Below are positions 12,276 to 22,559 of a stretch of DNA of 64,000 nt, one piece after another (position 1 is the first letter of the stretch; each line of letters starts with the position of its first letter). Where the stretch lies: positions 60,776,987-60,840,986 of the forward strand of contig OU744726.1 of NCBI GenBank assembly GCA_916613615.1, written 5' to 3'. A model generated the notes under the pieces. The model was not told where the DNA came from. It did not search any database and was given only the letters and a program-made list of their open reading frames with translations. The DNA comes from Steromphala cineraria. Taxonomy: Eukaryota; Mollusca; Gastropoda; Trochida; Trochidae. The position numbers were made by a program, and so were the translations under genes.

Positions 12276-12655
12276 TTAAGGCTTTTAAAGTTTAGAACAG
12301 TTTAATGGGGTATAAACCATGACAATATTCAAAAATTGATGTTATGATAATGGTATTTCTGAAGGGTCACAAATTTACGACATGCCATTCATTTATCAAT
12401 ATCTTAAATACTAAAATTACAACTATCACATGAAATCGTCCCCTGCAAAATATCATCATCACGCAATGTTGTAGTAAGATTCAAACGTGATGGGAAGGTC
12501 ACTGACAAGATGAATAGATAATTTTGTAAACAATGGCATTATGGTTATGCGAAAACTATAGAAACGTTTATATTCATATTTATATAAATAAACTTATGTT
12601 TTACTTTTTTACTATTCATCATACATCATTCAATAGTGGAACATATATTTTGTGA

Positions 12656-13280
12656 TGCCCCCAATCTGGGATGAATCGATCTGATTGCATATATATATCA
12701 TCGCCACACATCTAAATTAGGTAAAGTTAACGTAACAGACAAGAATATTCTTAATTCTTCAAAGGTAGTTTATTAGCAAAAGTAACGATTTTGTTGTAAA
12801 CTATTATCACTCATTTGTGATATATTTCCTTAGTATTTGTAGCCTAAATTGACCATAGGCTTCTCCAAAAACATTTGGCCTTAACGAATTATACAAATTG
12901 CCTTGATTATAAAAATGTTAGATGGGTTTTTTTTGTTTATTAAAATATATTTTTTTATTTATATGTGTACAACCTTCTGTTGTTTTTAAGGGCGGCCTTT
13001 AAGTAAGCCTATTGCTTGATCGACAAACCTAATTTCACCGTATGAAATAAAATGTTTCCAAACCAGGGCTAGACAATATCGAACTGCACATTGAGATATT
13101 TGCTATTGTTCGTAAGATGCGCTTATCTATCTTTTATTCTTAACCGAGTTGTTCTGAATCACATGTATATTTATCTCAATATTCATAGATAATATAAGGC
13201 AGAAGTGTAGATGTCGTAGAGAATTGCGTCAACTTATGTGAATCCTCCTGCTGTAAACATTGCTATCTTTATATTACATT
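12656..13280. other. Spacer between duplicated units, nothing recognised
   Basis: AT-rich sequence with homopolymer runs (12,928-12,960). No gene, RNA or repeat family is recognised. Confidence 0.55.
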
Positions 13281-13394
13281 AGGAGATACTAAGTCCTACG
13301 TAGGAGATACTAAGTCCTACGTAAGAGATACTATTTCCTACGTAGGAGATACTAAGTCCTACGTAGGAGATACTATCTCCTACGTAGGACATAG
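13281..13394. repeat. 21-bp palindromic minisatellite, ~5 copies
   Basis: Five tandem copies of AGGAGATACTAAGTCCTACGT or close variants start at 13,281, 13,302, 13,323, 13,344 and 13,365, with a sixth partial copy. Each junction makes the 12-bp perfect palindrome TCCTACGTAGGA, and variant units ('gatactatctcc') are palindromic through the middle too. It sits just before the left edge of unit 2. Confidence 0.95.
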
Positions 13395-15975
13395 TTCTAA
13401 AAATAATTTTCACCGTGACACTTATACGCTTCCGTAATAACCACTCTGAATAAAAAAAATGATTTTTATTTTAGTATATAATTGAACTAAAATTATCAAA
13501 ACTAATGAAAATATGAGGAAATATTTGCCTCGTACAATCTTTTTCAAGACTGTACAGTTACTTGTATGTTATCTGTGACAGGATAACTGGTACTGAATCT
13601 AAATGGCACTGAATGACTGAGATAACTGTCCTCAAGTCAAAGGTTCATTTATTACCATCTTCAAAAACCAATTATACTATAGCCTGCTGTCGAAACAGTC
13701 TGACATGATATTTGAAACTATCGATTTTGACTTACACAACAATAATGTGATGCATAAGTAACCTGTTACTCTAAACTAAGCAACATAACATGAGATATTT
13801 ATATTATCACCTTACTTTATAGACTTAATAATGTTTTGCTACTTCAAATATGAGAGCCATGACATTTTTGGTTATACAATTAGCTATTTCGCAATAGAAG
13901 TATTACATACAATATTAGTTGACCAGGTATTTTATTGTAGTTTTGAGAGTGGTATCTAGTACAATTAAGTGACTCGCAAATATGAGTTATATATATATAT
14001 AGATGTAAGTTTTTGACTGTTGACAAGTATTTCTTCTTGACTGTTTGCTCCCTGGAGATTTGTATTAAGTAATGTGTGTTAAGGCATATTTGAACAACTA
14101 AATCAATGATATATATGTTAATCAATATAAATTATTATCATCATAAACATATATTTTATTTAGGCCGATGGTCGAAACCAGTTTTTTCCTTGTAACTAAA
14201 TTGTTTTTTAAGTTAGGTGCGTTCACACATTTCTTAATCCTGTAGTTGCAAGTAACAGTTATCTCTTGGGGCGACACATTAGATATGTAGAGGATGCAAA
14301 TCAGTGATTAAATTTTATTTTAAAGATATCTGTTATTTATTTTGCTGATAAGATTTTATCATATACGTCAGTTTGGAATACCAATAAAGGTTGGAATCAA
14401 ATACTGTCATGCTTGGAACTGCAAATTGGATAAGGGGTTGAGAATTCAACAAGAAAGAGAATGCTTCAGGGAACGCAATTTACTTTGAACGATACAGTTA
14501 ACATGTTCTTCCTCAATGATTCCTATTTAGTGATTGTAGCCAAAGGCAAACTGTTCAAGGCTACTGGAAATGTAACCCTTAATTGCAGCCACAGGGATTA
14601 AGACATTAAAGCCACGATATTATTGAGACAGGCATTCATGAATTTTTCATTAAAATTCGGTAAATTAATAATTGATTATGAAAGTATTTTTGTATATTTT
14701 GACTTGGTTAATCATATTCATCATAAAAACTGTTTAGTCTGGTTTATTACTGCATTACGCGATCAAATATCATTGTGCACCAGGGAAGCTTTAGATAGTT
14801 CCATTGTGCAAGAGAGCATTTTTAATTTGAGAATTTACATTTCATCCAGCATAAATCATTCGTCTGGTTTATTACGGTATCACACAATCAAATATCATTG
14901 TGAATCAGGGACGTCTTTGTTAGATTACTGACCGCTTCATACCAAACTACATTCAAAGCACAAGCACTGGAGGCATGGTAAATAACGAACCTCATAATTA
15001 GAGCTAATTAACGTTGAAAAGATATCAGGCGAGTTTACAGCTTCATCACAAGACGGAAATGTATCATTCATTGGTCATCTTCCGCGTGTAATTTGTTTGT
15101 TTGGGCTTTTGAACCAATGAGAGACGAGGTTGCGAGTTATTGATTCTATTTTGGACACTTTCGTCTTATGATAACGCCGTTAACTTGCCTTACATAACTA
15201 AACGCTAATTTGCTCTAATGATTTATAACATTTATATACGTATGCTCGCTGTCTAAAGAAAGATAAGGCACTTAAGGTGCGACGATAACTGATGTCACCA
15301 AAAGAATACTTTGGAAATGTGTGTATTTCGGGGATCAAAATGTCGGTTGAAAAGCCTTGTTATTTATAGTATATGTGCAACACCCATGCCTCAAGTGCTT
15401 GGGGTTCAAAGAGGGGAGATGTTACTTCCTAGCTTGGCGCTCAGCAGTTTAAGGATTTAACACCACTTTAATGGAGAGAACACAAATTAGAGTTTCAAAA
15501 GTACTGTAACTAAATCAACGAATCATTATTGCACAAGGAAACATTTCATTTACTCATCACTTGAAGACATTTTAGGAATATAATATTTGATTCATATAAA
15601 TGGTAACACTTTATGTTCCTAATTTTGCATTTTGTTAACTGCATTCGTCTGTTTGTTTGATAAACAATTTATTCATTTAAGTTTTCAACATGCACAAACA
15701 CGTCAGGTTTGATAAAACTTTTTTAACCTAAGGACATTGCGTGTGAAGGATGAGCTAAATATGCTTAAATATTCACTGATTGATTTCAACAACACATGAT
15801 GCCAGTGGCAAAGTGTTTCAACCTCTCTGATAAAGAGCATGTAATTGCAGCTGTTGGCGGATTGTGATGATGCATCTTCTTATATCGAATTGCTACAAAA
15901 TTAATTTTGAATAATTCTTTTAGCTTTTTCTGATTGACAAAATTGCTTTTCGTTTAATGTTTTGGATTTCTCTTG

Positions 15976-16600
15976 TACAGATTACAGAATGAATTCAAGC
16001 TTAGTTGTGAGGTGATACTAAGTTAAAAAGATTTTTAAAGAATTTCAAAATGGCTGCTTGTATTATTGCACAGAGCAAGTCCGCAGTACCAAATGATTGT
16101 AGATATGCATTTCTGTAAACTGTCCACTTTTCCACAAGGGATAAAAGTATAAACATGAAAAAAGAGCCATTTGCTCTGCAGCTTATCAGGCTTTACCTTT
16201 GATTTTGCTTTAGGATGTGGCCAATGTGATTCCCCCTTAGTATGGGCCACAGTGTCACAAAATCTAAAACTTTTAATACTCGTTAGTCAAGGAGTCTGTA
16301 CACAAAGTTACAGCTTTCTAGGCATATGCTTCTGGAGAAGAAGATGAAAATAGGTTTTAAGGACGTGGCCCCTGTGGCCCTTATTTATGGCCACAGGGCC
16401 ACCAAAGCTACAAATTATAATCCTAACTAGTCAAGGAGTCTGTACACAACGTGTCAGCTTTCTAGACTTTGTGCTTCTGGTGAAGAAGTCGAAATTCCAC
16501 AAAGTTTACGGACGGACAGACGCCGGACACCATGCCATGATATAAGCCCATCGGGCCTTACAGGCCAGATGAGCTAATGACTCTGATGGGATCTGGCTCC
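15976..16600. mobile_element. Molluscan-type interspersed repeat inserted in unit 2
   Basis: Unit 2 departs from unit 1 after 'gttttggatttctct' and rejoins near 16,600-16,640. The inserted sequence has two copies, 146 bp apart, of 'gtcaaggagtctgtacacaa' (16,286 and 16,432), each followed by a 'cagctttctag...gcttctgg.gaagaag' segment. It ends 'gacggacagacgccggacac...gggccttacaggccagatga', a terminal style I know from widespread short repeats in molluscs. Polarity and class (MITE or SINE) are not settled. Confidence 0.65.
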
Positions 16601-16765
16601 GTCTCGAAGTGTCCTGAAGAGAAGTTCTCTGAGATACAATAAACTTCCTACATATATTCCGACCATACATATATTTTTTTTACATTTTATTTCATGAAAA
16701 TGGTCTATTCGTATAAGGCTGAAACAGGCCAAGTGACAACGTTGTAATGGATACAATGTGAACTG

Positions 16766-16951
16766 ATGATAAGGCGACACAAGAAGAAACACGCATTTCC
16801 TCCAGACGCACTCCAGAAGGATGTGTCAAGTTTGGCAGCATCAACTGTCATGTCGAGTTCTGAAGAACAGCTTGCAGCTAGAGTAATTCATGTAGCAGAG
16901 ACATTGTCTGTTATGTTCTATGCGAGAACAGCAATGCAATTACTTGTTTAG
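16766..16951 (+). other. Exon-like ORF of unknown nature, copy in unit 2
   Basis: Paralogue of the 9,808 ORF with the same phase and mostly the same residues ('FPPDALQKDVSSLAASTVMS', 'RTAMQLLV'), closed by a stop (TAG) where unit 1 reads on. The differences from unit 1 are mainly replacements, so purifying selection is not apparent. Confidence 0.25.
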
Positions 16952-17726
16952 ATCCAATTTAGGTCCGATGTCTTGCTTTTATATTTGTTTTCAGTGACAA
17001 TACGTTTGCTAAATTGTCTAATAAAAGTAGTTTTTGAATCTAAAGATACAACATTTAACGATATAAAATGTCTATGTATATTGAAAGTAGTGCATAAATA
17101 TTGTTTCTCTGGTGATTTCACAAGCTAAGCATATATTTATGCTCATTCTAAGATTTTTGAAAAGGTAAGAAAAATAACAGAAATGTGATGTTGATGTAGT
17201 ATCCTCGTTAAGGTAATTTTTTCCTGTTAATGTAAAACATAGTGCAGGTACAAGCGTCATTTGCTTTACAATAAGCAGTGATAGTTTAACATTAGCCACA
17301 CCTGCCATTATTGTTTTTATTTTCTGATATCTAATTATTCCTAGTGTTGTTGGGTAATTGCGTTCTCACATAGTCTGGGCTGATGTTGATTTTCCTATGT
17401 AAGTTCGAGCGTCCACAAACATTGCATAATGAAATGAGCAAAATCTTATTCTGATGAATGTAGGTTCTTCTAAAAGAAGCTGGAGTGTATGTATGTTATA
17501 TGTTGGCACGACAATCATTTCTCTTAATTGATATACATATAAATGTTCATAGATCAGAACTCAGATAAAGTTAAGATTAATAATCTCCTCACATAACCAG
17601 ACTATCCGTAGTCGGAAAAAGAATTACCAAGCATCATGCAAAAATCTGTTCCCGGCCATTTCGAATCTTTTGAGTCTAGCTAGATGCTGTAACAGGTCGA
17701 GCATGTTATTTTCATAATATCACTTA

Positions 17727-18160
17727 GAGGATATGTGTGATTTCTTGACAAATACCATCTTTTTCTCATCAAGTGAGGAAGAATGTTTATATTTTCACGA
17801 GTGTCGCAGCCACGAGTGAAAATATTAAACTATTCTGCCTCACGAGATGAGATGATCATGGTATTTGTCAAGAAAATACAAATTTTCTATTTATTTTAGG
17901 ATTTAATGGTTGTATTTCTATCAAAGTTGAGGCGAATTTACGTTGAATCGGCTCAAAAGAAAGCCTGTCGTCTAAGCAACAACATGACGTCATGAACGTG
18001 ACATTGCGTCAGAGCATTGTGCGATGACGTCAGGTCATTGTTGTTATCAGTCACTAGTGACTGATGACACGTTCCATTGTTATTGTCACTAGTGACTGAT
18101 AACACGGTTTATTTCCATTGATAGATCTCGGTATTTCACCGCCAATCATTTAACAATAGT
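17727..18160. mobile_element. Hairpin-bearing insertion in unit 2 with CRE-like and palindromic motifs
   Basis: Unit 2 and unit 1 align up to 'cataat.tcact' and again from 'actttattt/acttttgtt', so about 430 bp is extra in unit 2. Inside, 17,741-17,758 (TTTCTTGACAAATACCAT) is exactly inverted at 17,858-17,875, with further weaker pairing towards the centre. Downstream are two TGACGTCA sites (17,985 and 18,025), the 18-bp palindrome TCAGTCACTAGTGACTGA (18,047-18,064) and a second GTCACTAGTGAC (18,085-18,096). No ORF is seen. The ends of the element and its target duplication are not defined. Confidence 0.6.
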
Positions 18161-19430
18161 ACTTTATTTCATACATGTATGTTACTATGAATTTATAAAA
18201 AACGACAAAAGAATAAACTTGATCAATGAAATGATAGAACTAAAAAGCTTTGAATATAAGTCATGGATTTGGTGCAGTACGAGGACTTTATTATTGTGAT
18301 AATGAAAGGATATGTAATAAGTTACAATAAATCTTCAACTTCCACATGCGGAGACCTTGTCCGACAGAGATTGCTCACCTTTCCATTATCATGCCATGTT
18401 ATACATAAAATGTCACTCAGTCCAGATGACTTCCATTGTATAGAAACTTAAAAGACCCATGTATTTTGTTGCGTCTTTACAGGAAGATGCTTTGATACAA
18501 GAAACCACTTCTCGCTTTAAAACTACTATTCTTGTCTTATTTAAAGAACGTTCGTGATGCTCATTCATCCATCTTACCAATGATGGTTAGCGTCAATGGT
18601 ATCATGTCAATGGGTATGATACCGTCCACTTACGTTTAAGAGTAAATTCTCTTGCAGCGCTCCCAGAATCAGTTAACTAGGGAATTTCAATATACATATC
18701 AGAAACACTGTTAATTATATTTTTTTTATATTAATATTATCTACTAAGAATACGCATACTATAAAGGAAAAATATATGAACTAAGGCAAAAGTATCTATC
18801 CAAATGAATAGATGTGATTTTTTAAATCGGATGTACATGTATCAGTTTTATAAATAATGAGGAAAGATTTTTTTCAAAAGATTTCTTCAATCAAGTGTAC
18901 TGTCAATCATCCATTTTTATGGTGGGTTACGACAGAAGTATTAATAGCACAAATGTACCATAGAAAAAGGACAAAAAACAAACTCATTTTGACACACACA
19001 AAATCCAAAATCAATATGAGCTGGGACAATTTTACGTATTGACCATAACAAATTGTTAAGTTTCATACATCCAAAATGCCTTTAAAGTTTAGAACAGTTT
19101 CAACCATGACAGTATTTAAAAATGGATGTTAGTATAGTGTTATTTCTGTAGGGTCACACATTTACGACATGCCTTTCATTTATCAATATTTTAAATACTA
19201 AAATTACAACTATCAGATGAAATCGCTCCTGCTATTATCATCACGCAATGTTGTAGTTAGAATCAAACGTGATGGAAAGGTCACTGACAAGATGAATAGA
19301 TAATTCTGTAAACAATGACATAATGGTTATGCGAAATCTATCGAAACATTTATATTCATATTTAAATAAACTTATGTTTTATTTATTTACTATTCATTAT
19401 ACGCCATTCAATAGTGGAACATATCTTTAG

Positions 19431-20791
19431 TCATCCCTAATATTTGAATACATGAACATTGGCATTTGCAAATGATATATATTCTAGATATGAAAATTAG
19501 CTGGAGATGTCTTAAGGACACTTACTTACTTAATATATGATTGAAGTTAACTTACGTTTAGTTGCTGTATGAATACAAATATTACAATGAAGGTAACACT
19601 AAATTCAAGTTGCTAAAACGAATTCATTTATCATACTTATTCAACCATGAAAAATAGCTACACCTGTCAGGGAGGATTATGTTAATCCATATTTATCAAA
19701 GTAAGGGATACTTATCATCTTTGAAATTAGAGTTTATCTTTAATCTCTAATCTATTTTGTCCATTATCATACTGATACATTGTGAAAGTTAGCTTACTAA
19801 AACCGTATTTATCTTAAATTCACGCCATGAGGTCACATAAAATTTCAAGCCCTGGTAATCTGCTCATTAATGAACGCATTAAAAATCGTATCAATTTTCA
19901 TTTCAGACTTTTAAAGACAACTTCAGTCATTGATTCCTCAAAATTATCCTAATTTGATCATTTAAGTAAGAAGAACATGTCACATTAGACAGGGATTGGC
20001 CTTGTTACATTTAGCTGACAACGCTCATTATCTGTCCGTGACTGGTACTTTATACAGCTTAATGGGTCTTTATTAAATTTCAGACACGTTTTTACATTTT
20101 CAAGTGGTAGCTGAATAATATTGCATGCATTGTATGTACAATTTCTTTACTAAATGCCCATTATTTGAGCCCTAGTCAAGAAAATACTTTAACCTTTACT
20201 TAATAATGTGCTTGGAAATATTAGATTTCACTTAGTCCTGATGACATCAGCCATGAAACTTGAAAAGATCCCAGGTATTTCGTGACATCTCAAGAGGATA
20301 ACGAGCCCATAAATTAAATCTTTTATTACCACAAAATGGCATGTCTGTCTTATTTTGAATGTGTGTGTGGATTTTATGTTCAGTATTCTGTTTCCGAAAT
20401 ATTTGAGACAACTGAATCTTCACCAAATATAACAATTCTCATAGGGGGGAAACTATACATAAAACCTCATCTTTTTTAAATCATAAATAACATATTTGAT
20501 CCCTAGATTACTTTAAAAAACTGTTTTATGATGCATAATCTGAGGATAGGAGGACATTGAATTTTCAGTATTTTTTACTGCTGAATTAGGTTCCTAATGT
20601 ATATGTGAACTGCCTGTAAACTCGAAAACACATGATTCTGAAATAATTATTACTGGTACTAGCAAATGAAGCATTGTGTGTGTTGTTTGCAGATAACCAT
20701 TCAAATGCTGCATTTGTTTTATCCTATCAAGTATATTTCGTCCCAAGGTTTTCGGTCTGATGGATATCGGGGTATAAATTGCAGTATAATT
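19431..20791. other. AT-rich DNA with a faint further copy of the unit
   Basis: About 20,226-20,290 ('cttagtcctgatgacatcag', 'cttgaaaagatcccaggtat') resembles 18,415-18,475 and 11,398-11,455, so part of a third, older copy of the unit may lie here. Otherwise no gene or repeat is recognised. Confidence 0.45.
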
Positions 20792-21035
20792 GGAGCACGG
20801 TGCTGTAGTGGTTAGCGTGCTGGCCTGTGACGACGAAGGCCCGCGTTCGAATCCCGGTGGAGACACCAAACATGTTTAACCTTGGCATAACACTGTATTG
20901 TGTCCTTGGGCAAGGCACTTCATCCACATTGCACTCAGTTCACCCAGCTGTATAAATGGGTACCTGAACATGGGGAAAGTACGGACCTATATGGTCGCCG
21001 GAGGTGCTTAGTAACTTGACTCGAAAGAACAATTC
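20792..21035 (+). mobile_element. tRNA-derived SINE
   Basis: A tRNA-like head with an A-box-like 'tgtagtggttagcgtgctgg' (20,804-20,823) and a B box 'gcgttcgaatccc' (20,843-20,855), the two elements of an internal RNA polymerase III promoter at normal spacing. The body has 'ccttgggcaaggcactt' and 'cacccagctgtataaatggg', wording shared by many invertebrate SINEs. The head lacks a closed acceptor stem, so this is not a functional tRNA gene. The tail near 21,035 is AT-rich without a clear poly(A). It depends on a LINE for mobility. Confidence 0.85.
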
Positions 21036-21168
21036 CTTCAGGGTAATAATATATATTGTATCGCCATGTGAATCACCGTGTAGCAGTCAGATTATGTCAT
21101 CATCCTATATCAAGATGTCTCCGCCCTAAACTCGCTCATTGTTTCCATTTGAGGAAGCTGTGCTAAAG

Positions 21169-21244
21169 CAGACAAATGTACATTATATAAGGTTAAAGCT
21201 TAAGGCCTTTCTTGTTTTAAGTATATGTAGCGTTAGCTTTACAA
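21169..21244. repeat. 76-bp direct repeat, left flank of the Rex1-like fragment
   Basis: From 'gcagacaaatgtacattata' to 'gtagcgttagctttacaa'. It recurs at 21,799-21,874 with three mismatches by eye. Confidence 0.9.
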
Positions 21245-21806
21245 CCTCTACCGTTTCCCCATTGATAACAACAGGTGTAGTGGTCGATTTATTTCTTCGG
21301 AAGTCAATTACAAGTTCTTTTGTTTTCTTTGTAATTAACTGGAGATAATTATCTTCACACCACTTCACGAGTCTTGATATCTCGCTCATGTAAGCTGTTT
21401 CATCTTTGAATAGACAGGAGGTCAGTGCTGAATCATCCGCATATTTAAATAAAGAACAGTTCTCGTTGACACTAGTGCAGTCATTCGTATACAGTATAAA
21501 CAGTACGGACGATAATACACATCCCTGTGGAGCGCCGGTATTTATAGTGAGTTTTCTTGAAACCGTGTTCTTTATTTTAACATATTGTGATCTTTCCAAG
21601 AGAAATGATGATATCCACTTGATGAGGTTTGAATCAACGTTTAATGCCGCAAGCTTTCTAATTAGAATATAAGGTTGCATGGTATTAAATGCTGATGAGA
21701 AGTCCAAAAATAGAATTCGTGCATGTGCAGTAGGGGTCCCGAGATGTTCCAGAATTCTGTGTAAAAGACATGATGTGGCGTCTTCAACTCCCCGTCTTGC
21801 AGACAA
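21183..21806 (-). pseudogene. Rex1/CR1-group LINE reverse transcriptase fragment
   Basis: About 185 residues of a non-LTR reverse transcriptase: 'RRGVEDATSCLLHRI' (region before motif A), 'ILFLDFSSAFNTMQP' (motif A, catalytic Asp), 'INTGAPQGCVLSSVLF' (motif B), 'LYTNDC', 'FKYADDSAL' (motif C, catalytic Asp pair), then 'WCEDNYLQL' and 'KTKELVIDFRR'. This wording is characteristic of Rex1 (Babar) elements in the CR1 group. The fragment lacks both the endonuclease end and the 3' end. It lies between 76-bp direct repeats, so its first and last residues come from the flanking repeat and not from the LINE. The internal frame is open, but it cannot encode a working element. Confidence 0.85.
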
Positions 21807-21874
21807 ATATACATTATATAAGGTAAAAGCTTAAGGCCTTTGTTGTTTTAAGTATATGTAGCGTTAGCTTTACA
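21799..21874. repeat. 76-bp direct repeat, right flank of the Rex1-like fragment
   Basis: Second copy of 21,169-21,244, about 96 percent identical by eye. Confidence 0.9.
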
Positions 21875-22333
21875 AAAACATTTTACCTTATAACGTAAGC
21901 ATACGCATATTATAAGTAATGCCATTCAGAGGTGGGGTATTGGAGAAATCAGCCTCTTGCTTGGTGTTATGCAACTCGCCTTCGGCTCGTTACGAATTTA
22001 TCTTACCGAACGCATATAATATGAAGTCCTGCTTAATGACATGTATAATTTCAGTCTTCAATAACTAATGTCTCATCGATCAGATGTTGATGAATTAAAA
22101 TTATTATCGTCAATCAATATCATCTTCTTGGTAATGAACCAAATTAGCATTATCAAGAGTCATTTATTCTCATTCACCTGGATAATAAAGCAACCATTAA
22201 ATTATTTTACTATCTCTGGACACTCATTCATTTTGCAAGCGACTTGACACATATCATATTGCAATCTCTAGAGCGGAAATAAGTGCGTAATGGAAGGACG
22301 GGGTTCCTCTAAAGTAGGTCTCAGCAACTTAAC
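21875..22333. other. Spacer, nothing recognised
   Basis: No gene or repeat is seen. Confidence 0.5.
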
Positions 22334-22455
22334 CTGCAGTAGAGAGCAATGCTACACTGAATTTCAGCGCAGTACCACCCATGGTTCGCTAGCTCCAGGC
22401 AATGCTTGCAGGTGTTACCGCAATGCATAACCACGCTATGTTGAGAGCTTTCTCC
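22334..22455 (-). CDS. Candidate Cys-rich exon of an unknown gene (minus strand)
   Basis: On the minus strand a 122-bp open segment is bounded by a plausible acceptor (...cttgtattattacag) and donor (CTGCAG followed by GTTAAG). It encodes about 40 residues including 'MHCGNTCKHCLELANHGWYC' and then 'AEIQCSIALYC', giving seven cysteines spaced like a small extracellular or zinc-binding module. The segment is more GC-rich than its surroundings. I do not recognise the family and cannot find a convincing partner exon: the upstream GGCAAG/GTGAGT donor at about 22,515 would follow a frame that contains a stop. It may be part of an old repeat or a lost gene. Confidence 0.25.
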
Positions 22456-22559
22456 CTGTAATAATACAAGCAGCCGTAATATTAGAGTAATACTCTTGAA
22501 AGTGGCGTTACAACTCACCTTGCCGCTAAAGCAGGTAAGCTAATAACATTTTAAGTTGC

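Larger units (their letters stand above)
3553..12655. repeat. Segmental duplication, unit 1 (carries LINE and MITE insertions)
   Basis: Unit 1 begins 'ctcgtacaatctttttcacg' and ends near 'cattcaatagtggaacat'. The same start and end, in the same order, occur at 13,530 and 19,430 (unit 2). Intermediate anchors: 4,470-4,670 with 14,440-14,640; 5,500-5,940 with 15,540-15,975; 9,690-9,985 with 16,640-16,945; 10,360-10,420 with 17,256-17,320; 11,280-11,460 with 18,290-18,470. Unit 1 is longer because it gained a 2.9-kb LINE, a 355-bp MITE and an internal repeat (5,495-5,760 recurs at about 6,080-6,335). No conserved coding exon could be demonstrated. Confidence 0.8.
13530..19430. repeat. Segmental duplication, unit 2
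   Basis: Direct copy of 3,553-12,655 without the LINE, the MITE and the internal repeat, but with its own insertions at about 15,976-16,600 and 17,727-18,160. It ends at 'cattcaatagtggaacatat'. Anchors are listed under unit 1. No gene is supported inside; a 102-residue open stretch at 14,623-14,931 has no recognisable domain. Confidence 0.8.

Noticed and set aside
13281..13394. CRISPR-like array
   Set aside because: The units are contiguous 21-bp tandem repeats without spacers, in eukaryotic DNA; it is a minisatellite.
20792..20868. Possible tRNA gene
   Set aside because: A and B boxes are present, but the acceptor and anticodon stems do not close and a SINE body follows; it is a tRNA-derived SINE head.
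20594..20927. Two overlapping minus-strand ORFs with 'GFERGPSS' and 'STGIRTRAF' phrases
   Set aside because: These are antisense readings through the SINE B box (gttcgaatccc), a common source of spurious ORFs; they do not represent a protein.
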